Assembly: GCF_036746095.1 (NCBI RefSeq)
Contig: NZ_DAIOEU010000009.1
Location: forward strand, 1 to 64,000
DNA from: Dyella_B sp036746095
GTDB taxonomy: Bacteria; Pseudomonadota; Gammaproteobacteria; Xanthomonadales; Rhodanobacteraceae
Length of the DNA stretch: 64,000 bases
Direction of reading: 5' to 3'
In this document: positions 9,784-18,024 of the stretch, piece after piece
Layout: each line of letters opens with the position of its first letter
How positions within the stretch are numbered: the stretch's first letter is position 1
Notes under the pieces: model-generated
What the model was told of the DNA's origin: nothing
The model's database searches: none
The model's input: only the letters and a program-made list of their open reading frames with translations
Translations under genes and position numbers: made by a program

Positions 9784-10850
9784 GCGATACCGAGCAAAAC
9801 AAATCCGAACAGGCTACGGCTTACAAACTGAAGCAGGCGCGCAAGAAAGGGATGGTGCCGAAAAGCCAGGAGCTCGGCATGGTGGTAGCCGTAGCCTGCT
9901 TCGCCGGCTACTTGCTGGTGCGCGGCAATCAAATGGGCCGGCAGCTTGCGCAACTGTGCGCACGCATCTTTGCGGAAGGCAGCCAGCTGAATGACGGCGG
10001 CCACGCGCTCATCATCTGGATGGGCGCGGCGTTCGCCGAAGCTACGCATATCGTGGCGCCGATCATCTTTATCAGTGTTGGCGGGGCGCTGGTGGCAACC
10101 CTGGCACAGATCGGCTTTCTGTTTGCGCCGGACGCATTGAAAGTCGATCTGTCCAAGCTCAACCCCATGCAGGGGCTGAAGCGCATCTTTTCCATGCAGA
10201 TACTAATCGACGCCGCCAAGGCCTGCTTCAAGATGGTGGTGTATTGCATCATTGCCTTCGTCGTCATCGCAGAAATTGCGCGTACCGCCAGCCATGCGGA
10301 CATGAGCCCCATCCACGTGATCGGCATGCTCAAATCGAACAGCCTGCGCCTGGTCGGCTTTCTATTACTGGCTGCCATGGTGTTCGCGGCCATCGATCAG
10401 ATCATCGTGCGGCGCATGTTCGCGAAGAAAATGCGCATGAGCAAGTACGAGTTGAAGCAGGAAATCAAGCAGCGCGAAGGCGATCCGCGCATCAAGCAGA
10501 AGCGCAAGCAACTGCAGCGCGAACTGCTGCAACGCTCGCAAAGCATGCGTGGCATGCGCGGGGCGGACGTGCTGGTAACCAATCCCACGCACATCGCCAT
10601 CGGACTGAAGTACGAGCCCGGCAAGATGGCCGCACCTACTGTGGTCGCCAAGGGCGCGGGCGAGTTCGCTATGCGCCTGCGCCGCATGGCCTTTATCTAT
10701 GGCGTGCCGACCATCGAAGCACGCTCGCTTGCGCGTCAGCTTTATAAAAAGTCCTCACTGGAGCGCGAAATTCCAGGTGAACTCTATCGCGATACCGCCG
10801 CGGTGTATCTGCGCGTGCAGCGCATCAAGCAACGGATGGCGCACGCATGA
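9780..10850 (+). CDS. flhB: FlhB, export switch protein
   Basis: FlhB (356 residues) controls export specificity. Four membrane helices lie in the N-terminal half and a cytoplasmic domain follows from about residue 215. The self-cleavage motif NPTH is intact at residues 268-271, so autocleavage and the rod/hook-to-late-substrate switch should work. The N-terminus (MSDTEQNKSEQATAYKLKQ) is typical of FlhB. The start codon overlaps the fliR stop. The intact switch motif argues that the export machine is under selection even though no late substrates such as flagellin are encoded in the window. Confidence 0.96.
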   Translation: MSDTEQNKSEQATAYKLKQARKKGMVPKSQELGMVVAVACFAGYLLVRGNQMGRQLAQLCARIFAEGSQLNDGGHALIIWMGAAFAEATHIVAPIIFISVGGALVATLAQIGFLFAPDALKVDLSKLNPMQGLKRIFSMQILIDAAKACFKMVVYCIIAFVVIAEIARTASHADMSPIHVIGMLKSNSLRLVGFLLLAAMVFAAIDQIIVRRMFAKKMRMSKYELKQEIKQREGDPRIKQKRKQLQRELLQRSQSMRGMRGADVLVTNPTHIAIGLKYEPGKMAAPTVVAKGAGEFAMRLRRMAFIYGVPTIEARSLARQLYKKSSLEREIPGELYRDTAAVYLRVQRIKQRMAHA

Positions 10851-10930
10851 TGCAATGCTCCGAACTCAAGGGCACCTCCATAAATTGCCCCACAAGCGAA
10901 ACAAGCATCTCGATTCTTGCGAAACAGAGT

Positions 10931-10956
10931 TCCCTCCCCTGCCTGCAGGGGAGGGA
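10931..10956. repeat. Palindromic element, 12-bp perfect stem
   Basis: TCCCTCCCCTGC, a two-base CT loop and the perfect complement GCAGGGGAGGGA form a hairpin in the flhB-flhA gap. A near-identical copy with a 14-bp stem lies at 52901-52930, and a diverged relative at 35743-35769. There is no T-tract, so it is not a classical terminator. It looks like a dispersed extragenic palindrome family distinct from the REP-type hairpins. Confidence 0.75.
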
Positions 10957-11064
10957 GCAGATCATGGCAAGCGTGGTGTCATGTCGCGCTGTCACGCCGT
11001 CAGACGAATTGCTGGCAATTTTTAGAAATGCCATTAAAAATGTTTCGCCCGCCATGGGCCCAAC

Positions 11065-11149
11065 TCTCGTCATCCCAGCGAAAGCTGGGGTCCAGTGTCT
11101 TTCCGTCAAAAAGACGCTGGATTCCAGCGTGCGCTGGAATGACGACGAG
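11065..11149. repeat. REP-type inverted pair, flhB-flhA gap
   Basis: The left arm (11065-11095) begins CTCGTCATCCCAGCG and the right arm (11117-11149) ends GCTGGAATGACGACGAG. The arms are inverted copies separated by about 21 bases. It belongs to the same GTCATTCC...GGAATCCA family as the elements at 14839, 17884, 20661, 22615, 26497 and 38322, but is a diverged variant. Together with the palindrome at 10931 it fills most of the 332-base gap between flhB and flhA. Confidence 0.8.
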
Positions 11150-11182
11150 TCGGAATTGCTCTTGAGCTTGGAGCGCTGACGC

Positions 11183-13261
11183 ATGATGGCCCTGTTCACC
11201 CGGCTGCGCGGCCAATCCGATCTGGCGCTGGTGTTTGCCGTACTCGGCATCCTGCTGATTCTGTTCACGCCGATTCCGGCTGTGATGCTGGATCTCCTGA
11301 TCCTAGTCAATTTCGCCTTTGCGCTGACGATCCTGCTGCTGACCTTCTATGTGTCACGGCCGGTGGATTTCTCCACCTTCCCTTCCCTGCTTCTGATAGC
11401 CACGCTGTTCCGCCTTTCGCTGAACATCGCGGCGACACGCTTGATCATGTCCGGTGCTGATGCCGGTCAGGTGATCGGCGCAATTGGCCAGTTCGCCGTG
11501 CGCGGCAATTTCGTGATCGGGCTGATCGTCTTCTTCATTCTGATCGTGGTGCAGTACGTGGTGGTGACGAGTGGTGCGCAACGCGTGTCGGAAGTAGCAG
11601 CCCGCTTCGTGTTGGACGCCATGCCTGGCCAGCAGATGAGCATCGACGCCGATCTCAACATGGGCCTGATCGATCAGGATGAAGCCAAGCGCCGTCGCAA
11701 GGCGTTGGAGAAAGAAGCTGGCTTCTACGGCTCCATGGACGGTGCCAGCAAATTCGTGAAGGGCGATGCCATCGCTGGCATCATCATCCTGCTGATCGAC
11801 ATCCTCGGCGGCTGGGCGGTGGGCGTAGCGCAGATGGGTATGGGCTGGAACGAAGCCATGCAGACCTTCACCATGCTCACCATCGGCGACGGCATCGTCA
11901 CGCAGATTCCCGCGTTGGTGATCTCGGTGGCCACGGGCATCATTGTGACGCGCTCCGCGTCGGACAATCAGCTCAGCGGCGAAGTCGGGCGACAGCTTGC
12001 GCAGTTTCCCAAGATTCTGTGGCTGGTGATGGGCGCTCTGGCGGGCCTGATGCTGCTGCCGGGCATGCCGCGCTGGCCGATGCTTGCGCTGGTAGTCATC
12101 GCTGTGGCGGTGTGGTTCGTGCGGCGCGGCAGCCAGGCGGCGGCGGATATGTCGCAGAAAACCGCCAGCGAAGAAAACCTCACGGCAAGTACGCACGATA
12201 GTCAACCGCCACCACCCATCGAAGTCTTGCTGGGCGCCACGCTCAGCCGGGCATGGATACCAATGCAGAGCGTACTTGCCGAACGCACCTCGACCTTCCG
12301 CAAGCAATACGCCAAGGACATGGGCATCGTGATACCGCCGATCGTGTTCCGCGATGAGCCTGCACTGGAAGCTTGCGACTATCGCATTCTGCTGTTCGGC
12401 GATCGCTATGCGCAGGCTAGCGCGCAACCGGATAAGACTCTGGCCATCAACGCCACGGACAAGATCGGCCAGCTCGGCAAGGTGATACGCGACCCGGCCT
12501 TTGGTTTGCCTGCCGTGTGGATCAGCGCGGAGCAGGCCGCGCAGGCGCGAAGCCTGGGTTGCACACCGGTCGATGCACTCACCGTGCTCGTCACCCACCT
12601 TATCGAAGTGATCAAGTCGCATACCTCCACGCTGCTGTTACGCACCGAAGTAGTGGCGATGCTGGATGGCGTACGCGCGCGTCAGCCTGGATTGGTGGAA
12701 GAACTCGTACCGGGCATTCTCGCCGTGAGCGATGTGCAACACATTCTGCAGGCGCTGCTCGACGAGCACGTGCCGCTACGCAATATCGATGTGATCGTGG
12801 AAACCTTGGCCGACGCGGGCCGGCATGAAAAAGATCCCGCCAAGCTCGGCGAAACCGTCCGCCAGCGACTAGGCCAGACTATCTGTCAGGCCTTGCTTGG
12901 CCAGCGCGACATGCTGTCGGTACTGACCCTTGACCCATCTCTGGAAAGCAGCATCCTGCGCAATCTGCAGGAATCGAACAGCAGCGGCAGCTTCGTGCTC
13001 GATCCACGTGTGGCCGAAGCGTTTCTGAGCCGGCTGTTGGCGCAAGTGGAGGCAATGATGCGCAAGAACCTTGCGCCCGTGCTGCTGTGCCGGCCCGAGA
13101 TTCGTCGGCCGCTGCGCAGCTTCAGCCGCCGAGTGGCTCCGCGACTGGCAATTCTTTCGATGAACGAAGTACCCAATACGATCAACCTCAGTTCGTTCGG
13201 CATGCTGTCGATCGAACTGCCGGACGAACAACCCGCGTTGGTCGCACGGTCGGCGGCGTAG
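11183..13261 (+). CDS. flhA: FlhA, export gate / substrate docking ring
   Basis: This 692-residue protein carries the FlhA (FHIPEP) signature. About eight membrane helices fill residues 15-325, interrupted by the conserved loop around ARFVLDAMPGQQMSIDADLN (about 140-160). A large cytoplasmic domain follows, which in the family forms a nine-subunit ring docking chaperone-substrate complexes. Length matches the family (about 692). The ATG at 11183 is followed directly by a second ATG at 11186, and GGAG lies about 11 bases upstream. It is separated from flhB by 332 repeat-filled bases, so it may have its own transcript. No damage is seen in the conserved core. Confidence 0.96.
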   Translation: MMALFTRLRGQSDLALVFAVLGILLILFTPIPAVMLDLLILVNFAFALTILLLTFYVSRPVDFSTFPSLLLIATLFRLSLNIAATRLIMSGADAGQVIGAIGQFAVRGNFVIGLIVFFILIVVQYVVVTSGAQRVSEVAARFVLDAMPGQQMSIDADLNMGLIDQDEAKRRRKALEKEAGFYGSMDGASKFVKGDAIAGIIILLIDILGGWAVGVAQMGMGWNEAMQTFTMLTIGDGIVTQIPALVISVATGIIVTRSASDNQLSGEVGRQLAQFPKILWLVMGALAGLMLLPGMPRWPMLALVVIAVAVWFVRRGSQAAADMSQKTASEENLTASTHDSQPPPPIEVLLGATLSRAWIPMQSVLAERTSTFRKQYAKDMGIVIPPIVFRDEPALEACDYRILLFGDRYAQASAQPDKTLAINATDKIGQLGKVIRDPAFGLPAVWISAEQAAQARSLGCTPVDALTVLVTHLIEVIKSHTSTLLLRTEVVAMLDGVRARQPGLVEELVPGILAVSDVQHILQALLDEHVPLRNIDVIVETLADAGRHEKDPAKLGETVRQRLGQTICQALLGQRDMLSVLTLDPSLESSILRNLQESNSSGSFVLDPRVAEAFLSRLLAQVEAMMRKNLAPVLLCRPEIRRPLRSFSRRVAPRLAILSMNEVPNTINLSSFGMLSIELPDEQPALVARSAA

Positions 13262-13277
13262 AACACAAGGCAGTGAT

Positions 13278-13982
13278 ATGGACAATCTCATGATCATGGC
13301 TACGGACCTGATGGCGCGGGAAACCCGACGCGTCGACGTCGCCGCACAAAACATCGCCAACGGCGGCACACCCGGCTACAAGCAGGCCGTGGCCTTCGAC
13401 CAAGTCGTGAACGACTTGCGCCGCAACGAAGGCGTACCCGTTTCCGCGACCAACGTCGTCACCGATTTCACGCCGGGCAAGTTGCAACACACCGGCAACC
13501 CCACCGATCTAGCCATTCGTGGCCAAGGCTTTTTTGAGGTCGCTACGCCAGAAGGTGCGGCTTACACCCGCGCTGGCGCTTTCCATCGCGATGAACAGGG
13601 GTATCTGGTCAACGCGCAAGGCTTTCGACTGCAAAGCCAGGATGGCGGTGACGTGCGCGTGTCGCAAAGCGATTGGCGCGTGGAACAGGACGGCACCATC
13701 ATCGATCACGGCATCGCTACGATAAAGGTTCGCGTGATGACGTTTGACAACGATCAGTTGCTGGCACGCAGTGGCAACGGTCTGTTCAAAACAAGCGAAA
13801 CGCCGCTTGAAGCTTCGCATGCACAACTGGCGCAGGGTTTTCTCGAAGCTTCCAACACCGTCACGGGTAACGACATGGTGCAGATCATGCAGGCCATGCG
13901 GCGCGTTGAGTCCGGCCAGAAGCTCGTCTACGCCTACGACGACATGATCGGCAACGTTCTGCAACGCCTGGGAGACATGTAA
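13278..13982 (+). CDS. flgF: FlgF-like proximal rod protein
   Basis: The product is a 234-residue axial rod protein. The N-terminus has the flagellar rod signature (VDVAAQNIANGGTPGYKQ), the middle contains DLAIRGQGFFEV, and the C-terminus has the matching heptad-rich helix (GNDMVQIMQAMRRVESGQKL). FlgF builds the proximal rod and is exported by the flagellar type III machine without a signal peptide. The name FlgF rests mainly on its place before flgG and on length. AAGGCAG lies upstream of the ATG. It follows flhA by 16 bases and precedes flgG by three. Confidence 0.85.
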   Translation: MDNLMIMATDLMARETRRVDVAAQNIANGGTPGYKQAVAFDQVVNDLRRNEGVPVSATNVVTDFTPGKLQHTGNPTDLAIRGQGFFEVATPEGAAYTRAGAFHRDEQGYLVNAQGFRLQSQDGGDVRVSQSDWRVEQDGTIIDHGIATIKVRVMTFDNDQLLARSGNGLFKTSETPLEASHAQLAQGFLEASNTVTGNDMVQIMQAMRRVESGQKLVYAYDDMIGNVLQRLGDM

Positions 13983-13985
13983 ACC

Positions 13986-14756
13986 ATGAACGGCATTTTC
14001 TATATCGGCGCCACCGGCTTGAATGCCGGCCAGACAGCCGTGGACCTGATCGCCAACAACGTGGCGAATATCAACACGGCGGCGTTCAAGCGCGGCACCG
14101 TTTCGTTTTCGGAACTGATTTCGCCTGTCGTCAACACGAGCCACAACCGTCGCGAGGCGACCACAGGCTCCGGTGCGGGCGTCATGGTCAACCCGACGCT
14201 GCATGTGTTCGATGCCGGCGACTTGCATGCCACCGGCAACCGTTTCGACCTGGCCATTCGCGGCGAAGGCTTCATTCCGCTGGTGGCGCAAGACAACCAG
14301 GCCCTGCTGTGGCGTGGCGGCACGCTAAAGATCAACACCGATGGCTATCTGGCAGCGGAGGACGGCACTGCGCTTGCAGCCGAGATTTCCGTGCCGGTCG
14401 ACGCCACCGACCTCACCATCCATAAGGATGGTCGGGTTTTCGTGACCATGCCGGATCAGGCCGAGCCGCTGGAAATTGGCCAGATCGAACTGGCCTTGCC
14501 CACGGACAAGCAAGCCCTGGAAGCACTAGGAAGTGGCGTCTATCGCATGAACGACGATGGGCTGGCGATCACGCAAAGCCGGCCCGGTGAGGACAACGCC
14601 GGCCTGGTCGAGCAGGGTTTCAGCGAAGCCTCCAATGTGCAGCTGTCGGATGAGCTGGTGAGCTTGATGGTTTATCAGCGCGCGTATGCCGCCAATGCAC
14701 GATTGGTGCAGGTGGGCGATGAGCTGATGTCGATTGCTAATGGGTTGAAGCGGTAA
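13986..14756 (+). CDS. flgG: FlgG-like distal rod protein
   Basis: The 256-residue rod protein has the N-terminal signature DLIANNVANINTAAFKRGTV, a central DLAIRGEGF block and the C-terminal helix ELVSLMVYQRAYAANARLV. It would form the distal rod crossing the P and L rings. FlgG is usually one of the most conserved axial proteins, but this copy looks divergent, for example GFIPLVAQDN where FlgG usually has a GFFQV-type sequence. It starts three bases after flgF. The 187 bases after it hold a REP-type hairpin before flgH. Confidence 0.88.
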   Translation: MNGIFYIGATGLNAGQTAVDLIANNVANINTAAFKRGTVSFSELISPVVNTSHNRREATTGSGAGVMVNPTLHVFDAGDLHATGNRFDLAIRGEGFIPLVAQDNQALLWRGGTLKINTDGYLAAEDGTALAAEISVPVDATDLTIHKDGRVFVTMPDQAEPLEIGQIELALPTDKQALEALGSGVYRMNDDGLAITQSRPGEDNAGLVEQGFSEASNVQLSDELVSLMVYQRAYAANARLVQVGDELMSIANGLKR

Positions 14757-14819
14757 AGATGATATGAAGGGAGTGAGTAGCCACTGCTTTCCAATCATGC
14801 GGTCTCCCGACATCCGTCA

Positions 14820-14950
14820 TGATGAAAGTTGCTCAGAGGGCCGTCATTCCCGCGAAAGCGGGAATCCATGTTGCTCTGATGCATCCTTGAAAATGGATTC
14901 CCGCTTTCGCGGGAATGACGGCCGTGAGGGAACGCGCACCTTCATGGCAA
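14820..14950 (+). repeat. Extended REP-type element carrying the flgH start codon
   Basis: The core (14839-14923) is an inverted pair with arms built on CGTCATTCCCGCGAAAGCGG and its complement. Flanks on both sides are shared with the copy at 26479-26636. The left flank GATGAAAGTTGCTCAGAGGG matches at 18 of 20 bases. The right flank, from ACGGCC to ATGGCAA, matches at about 26 of 32. The right flank contains GAGGGA and, 12 bases on, the ATG that begins flgH. The element therefore appears to have supplied the translation start of its downstream gene. Confidence 0.8.
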
Positions 14951-15579
14951 TCCTCCATCACACCGGAGGCAGATTCGTCTCCCCGACAAGGAGGGCGAGC
15001 ACGCGCGCAGCGCCAATCCTGCTCGTTATCGCACTGGCATGCAGTAGCACCCTCATCCACGCCGCCGATCTCTACCAACGCGACGACCACCGCGCCCTGA
15101 TCGCCGACCGACGCGCTACGACTCCAGGCGACATCGTCACCATCCTCGTCTACGAAAACTCCAGCGCCAGCAGCAGCGCGGATACGTCAACCAACACCAG
15201 CGCAGGCATCAAGGCCAACGTGACAGCACTGCCCAACACGCGCGACTCAGCGCAATTGGGCGTGGGTGACAACTATGGCGGACGCGGCCAGATCCAGCGC
15301 ACGGGGCGCCTGCTGGCACAGATCAGCGCCACCGTTACCGAGATCTTCCCCAATGGCGATCTCAACATCGCTGGTCAGCAGATGATCGACGTCAATGGCG
15401 AGAAGACCAAGATCAAACTATCCGGGCGCGTGCGCTCGGTGGACATCGCGCAGAACAATACCGTGCAATCGAACCGGCTTGCCGATGCCAAGATCGAATA
15501 CGTGGGCGACGGCTTCATCACCGATCGCACCCGCCCTGGCCTGATTCCCCGCTTCCTCGCATGGCTTGGCTTATGGTAA
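14944..15579 (+). CDS. flgH: FlgH-like L-ring protein
   Basis: This 211-residue protein forms the outer-membrane L ring around the rod. Family features visible after the leader are DLYQRDDHRALIADRRA near the mature N-terminus, the GDIVTILVYENSSASSSAD segment and a C-terminal GLIPRFLAWLGLW. The leader has a long basic n-region and the hydrophobic core PILLVIALACSSTLIHA. The only cysteine is preceded by A-L-A rather than the usual lipobox leucine, so it may be cleaved by signal peptidase I after IHA instead of being a lipoprotein. The start ATG at 14944 lies inside the repeat flank. The open frame continues upstream through the REP but reads repeat sequence. Confidence 0.88.
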   Translation: MAILHHTGGRFVSPTRRASTRAAPILLVIALACSSTLIHAADLYQRDDHRALIADRRATTPGDIVTILVYENSSASSSADTSTNTSAGIKANVTALPNTRDSAQLGVGDNYGGRGQIQRTGRLLAQISATVTEIFPNGDLNIAGQQMIDVNGEKTKIKLSGRVRSVDIAQNNTVQSNRLADAKIEYVGDGFITDRTRPGLIPRFLAWLGLW

Positions 15580-16694
15580 GGCGTGTCGTTCTTCTCCTTA
15601 TCGCATGCGTCGTCAGCGTGCATGGCGCGATGGCAGCTGACGCTGCGGCACAAGTGCGCCTGAAAGACCTGGGCCGCTTCCAGGGTTGGCGTGACAACAT
15701 GCTGGTCGGTTACGGCATCGTGACCGGACTTGCCGGCAGCGGTGACACACCACGCAACCAGGCAACACGTCAGGCGATGTCGAACATGCTTTCACAATTC
15801 GACCTGGTGATCCCGCAAGATCAGATTCAAAGCCGCAACGTAGCCATGGTGATGATCACGGCCACCTTGCCACCCACTGCAACGGTAGGCGACAAGATCG
15901 ACGTCAACGTCACCTCCACCGGCGATGCGCGCAGCCTGGCGGGCGGCACCCTGATCATGACACCGCTGAAAGGCCCCGACCATCAGGTCTACGCGTTGGC
16001 GCAGGGCCCGCTGGTTATCGGCGGCTATCGCTTCGATGCCAACGGCAATCTGCGGCAAAAGAATCATCCCACTGTCGGCACCATCTCGCTGGGCGGCACG
16101 GTCGAAGCAGCTGTGCGGGCCGACTTGGTCGCATCGAACGGTTATCTGAATTTCGTGCTCAAGGATGCCGATGCCACCACGGCTGAACGTATCGCTCAAC
16201 GCATCAACCAATCGCTGGGCGCTGGATCGGCTACATCGGTGGACGCGGAGAGCGTGCGCATTCGCGCACCTGCCAACGGTGAAGGATTGAATGCTTATGT
16301 AGCACGCATCGAAAGTCTGGCCGTGGTTCCGGATCAGGTTTCGCGCGTCGTGATCAACGAGCGCACGGGTACCTTGGTGGCAGGCGGCGATACGCATATT
16401 GCACCCATCACCATCTCGCACGGCGACATCCGCGTGTCGGTCGATACGCAATACATGGCCTCCCAGCCGCAGTTTGTGGGCGTGGGTGGTGACGGCGTGC
16501 GCACCATCATCGTCGGCAACAGCGACCTCAACGTGGAAGAGCCGGCGCATATCGCCGCCACGTACGGCCATACCACGGTCAGCGAGCTCGTGCATAGCCT
16601 GGAAAAAGCCAATGTGAGCACGCGCGACATCATTGCAATCCTGCAAGCCATTAAGGCAGCGGGCGCGCTGCACGCAGACGTCATTGTTCAATAA
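15573..16694 (+). CDS. flgI: FlgI, P-ring protein
   Basis: This 373-residue periplasmic protein forms the P ring in the peptidoglycan layer. A cleavable signal peptide (MVRRVVLLLIACVVSVHGAMA) leads into QVRLKDLGRFQGWRDN and the invariant-type LVGYGIVTGLAGSGD and TGTLVAGGD-like segments. The C-terminus IIAILQAIKAAGALHADVIV is typical. Two starts, 15561 and 15573, overlap the end of flgH; I prefer 15573 because it gives a normal leader. No flgA (the P-ring chaperone) or flgJ (rod cap/muramidase) is present in the window. Confidence 0.95.
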   Translation: MVRRVVLLLIACVVSVHGAMAADAAAQVRLKDLGRFQGWRDNMLVGYGIVTGLAGSGDTPRNQATRQAMSNMLSQFDLVIPQDQIQSRNVAMVMITATLPPTATVGDKIDVNVTSTGDARSLAGGTLIMTPLKGPDHQVYALAQGPLVIGGYRFDANGNLRQKNHPTVGTISLGGTVEAAVRADLVASNGYLNFVLKDADATTAERIAQRINQSLGAGSATSVDAESVRIRAPANGEGLNAYVARIESLAVVPDQVSRVVINERTGTLVAGGDTHIAPITISHGDIRVSVDTQYMASQPQFVGVGGDGVRTIIVGNSDLNVEEPAHIAATYGHTTVSELVHSLEKANVSTRDIIAILQAIKAAGALHADVIVQ

Positions 16695-16713
16695 ACAAGG
16701 AGGCATCCCGAAC

Positions 16714-17073
16714 ATGGATGTGATCACCGCTATCGCCAGCAAGGCACTCGATGGACTCTACGTCCGCCAAAGTGCCATTGCACAAAACGTTGCCAACGCC
16801 GGCGCCGAAAGCTATTCACCGGTACGCGTCGAATTCGAGGAGCAGCTTCGCCAGGCGTTGGACGCGACGGCCACGGCAACGCCCGCAGATGCTCTTGCGC
16901 GCGTCGCACAGGTACAGCCTGAGTTACGCACAGTTCCTTTGCTGCCAGGGCAACGTGTGAAGTTGGATCAGGAAATCACCAACGCCTCGGAGACCAGCGC
17001 GCGCTACGCCATGCTGATCGGCATGCTCAACCGCAGCCTGCAATCGCAGATGCTGGATATTCGTGGAGGCTGA
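16714..17073 (+). CDS. flgB: FlgB, proximal rod protein
   Basis: The 119-residue rod protein has the N-terminal helix with QSAIAQNVANAGAESYSPVR, the FlgB form of the rod signature, and ends in the MLNRSLQSQMLDIRGG helix. AAGGAGG at 16697-16703 sets the start at 16714; upstream in-frame codons belong to flgI. FlgB sits at the base of the rod, next to FliE and the MS ring. In this locus flgB-flgC-fliE follow flgI, whereas classical flg operons run flgB through flgL. Slightly short relative to the family (about 138). Confidence 0.92.
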   Translation: MDVITAIASKALDGLYVRQSAIAQNVANAGAESYSPVRVEFEEQLRQALDATATATPADALARVAQVQPELRTVPLLPGQRVKLDQEITNASETSARYAMLIGMLNRSLQSQMLDIRGG

Positions 17074-17077
17074 CTTT

Positions 17078-17521
17078 ATGAGTGACAGCCTATTCGCCAT
17101 CGCCCGCTCCGGCCTCGACGTCGAGCGCATGCGCATGGAAGTGATTGCGCAGAATCTTGCCAATGCCGGTTCGGCCGGCTCTCAGAAGAACAGCGCCAAC
17201 GCACCCATGCGTTTGATTTCAGGCCCCCAAGCACCGAGTTTTTCGACTGCTCTCGCGCAAGGGACGTCTTCGGCGCAAACCGGTTTCCGGGGCACGCAGG
17301 TCTACGGCATTCAGCCGATAGACGTGCCGCCGCGTCTGGTCTACGAGCCCGCCAATCCCGCCGCCAACAGCGAAGGTTACGTGGCTTATCCCGGCATCGA
17401 CCACGCCGGCGAAATGACATTACTGGTGCAAACCCTGCGCACCTACGAAGCCAATGTGGTGATGTACAACGCTGCGCGCTCCATGTACATGCGCGCGCTC
17501 GATCTGGGAGGCAACGCATGA
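17078..17521 (+). CDS. flgC: FlgC, proximal rod protein
   Basis: The product has 147 residues. It opens with LFAIARSGLDVERMRMEVIA, continues with the rod signature QNLANAGSAGSQKN, and ends with the conserved EMTLLVQTLRTYEANVVMYN helix. The GGAGG at 17065-17069 fixes the start at 17078, four bases after flgB. An ATGA overlap couples it to fliE. The usual FlgC sequence VVYDPSHPDA is represented by LVYEPANPAA followed by GYVAYPGID. Confidence 0.94.
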   Translation: MSDSLFAIARSGLDVERMRMEVIAQNLANAGSAGSQKNSANAPMRLISGPQAPSFSTALAQGTSSAQTGFRGTQVYGIQPIDVPPRLVYEPANPAANSEGYVAYPGIDHAGEMTLLVQTLRTYEANVVMYNAARSMYMRALDLGGNA

Positions 17522-17814
17522 CCATTTTCGCTATCGAAGGCTACGCGCCTTCTGCCATCGCGCAGAGCATGGCTACGTCCGCGCCGCAGCCGAGCACCAG
17601 TTTTGGCGCCATGCTGCTGGAAGGCGCGATGCGCACCGACACATCCCAGCAGCAGGCCGGCAAGGCTATGGCCGATTTTGCCGTGGGCGGCGCGACACCA
17701 CCGCATCAGGTGATGCTGACGCTGGAAGATGCGCGCATGTCGCTCGAGCTGGCCTTACAGGTTCGTGCGCGGCTGGTTGAGGGCTATCAGGAATTGATGC
17801 GGATGCAGCTTTGA
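17518..17814 (+). CDS. fliE: FliE, MS ring-rod junction protein
   Basis: This 98-residue protein shows the FliE ending, with PHQVMLTLEDARMSLELALQ followed by VRARLVEGYQELMRMQL. FliE joins the MS ring to FlgB and is exported first by the type III gate. It starts on the ATGA overlap with flgC. It is followed by 210 bases with a perfect 30-bp inverted REP pair and then fliF. Length is normal for FliE (about 104). Confidence 0.93.
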   Translation: MTIFAIEGYAPSAIAQSMATSAPQPSTSFGAMLLEGAMRTDTSQQQAGKAMADFAVGGATPPHQVMLTLEDARMSLELALQVRARLVEGYQELMRMQL

Positions 17815-17883
17815 GGTCTTGTTGATCTTTTCGTGATCCAAACTTCCTCAACCTATATGCCGTCATTCCAGCAATGACCACCA

Positions 17884-17967
17884 AGGCCGTCATTCCCGCG
17901 AAAGCGGCAATCCACTGCGCTCTCAGGCAAAGCGAACATGGATTGCCGCTTTCGCGGGAATGACGGC
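17884..17967. repeat. REP-type inverted pair with perfect 30-bp arms, fliE-fliF gap
   Basis: The arms at 17884-17913 and 17938-17967 are perfect 30-base complements built on GGCCGTCATTCCCGCGAAAG. Both arms share the same private variant (GGCAATCC in place of GGGAATCC), so the pairing is preserved. The loop is 24 bases. A short partial copy (CCGTCATTCCAGCAATGAC, about 17859-17877) lies just upstream. Confidence 0.85.
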
Positions 17968-18024
17968 CATGGGCGGGTCGAAATGACGAATCGGCAATAT
18001 TGAATTTCAAATGACTTCTGCGAA

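Noticed and set aside
10847..11179. Short open frames of 80-110 codons in the flhB-flhA gap
   Set aside because: They read through the palindrome and REP pair and contain the usual repeat-encoded peptides (for example VIPAKAGVQ).
14764..14943. Upstream extension of flgH from 14764
   Set aside because: It is repeat-encoded (SRESGNP, RFRGNDG) and would bury the signal peptide.
17859..17967. REP arrays as a CRISPR array
   Set aside because: Units are inverted pairs, not direct repeats with regular spacers; no cas genes.
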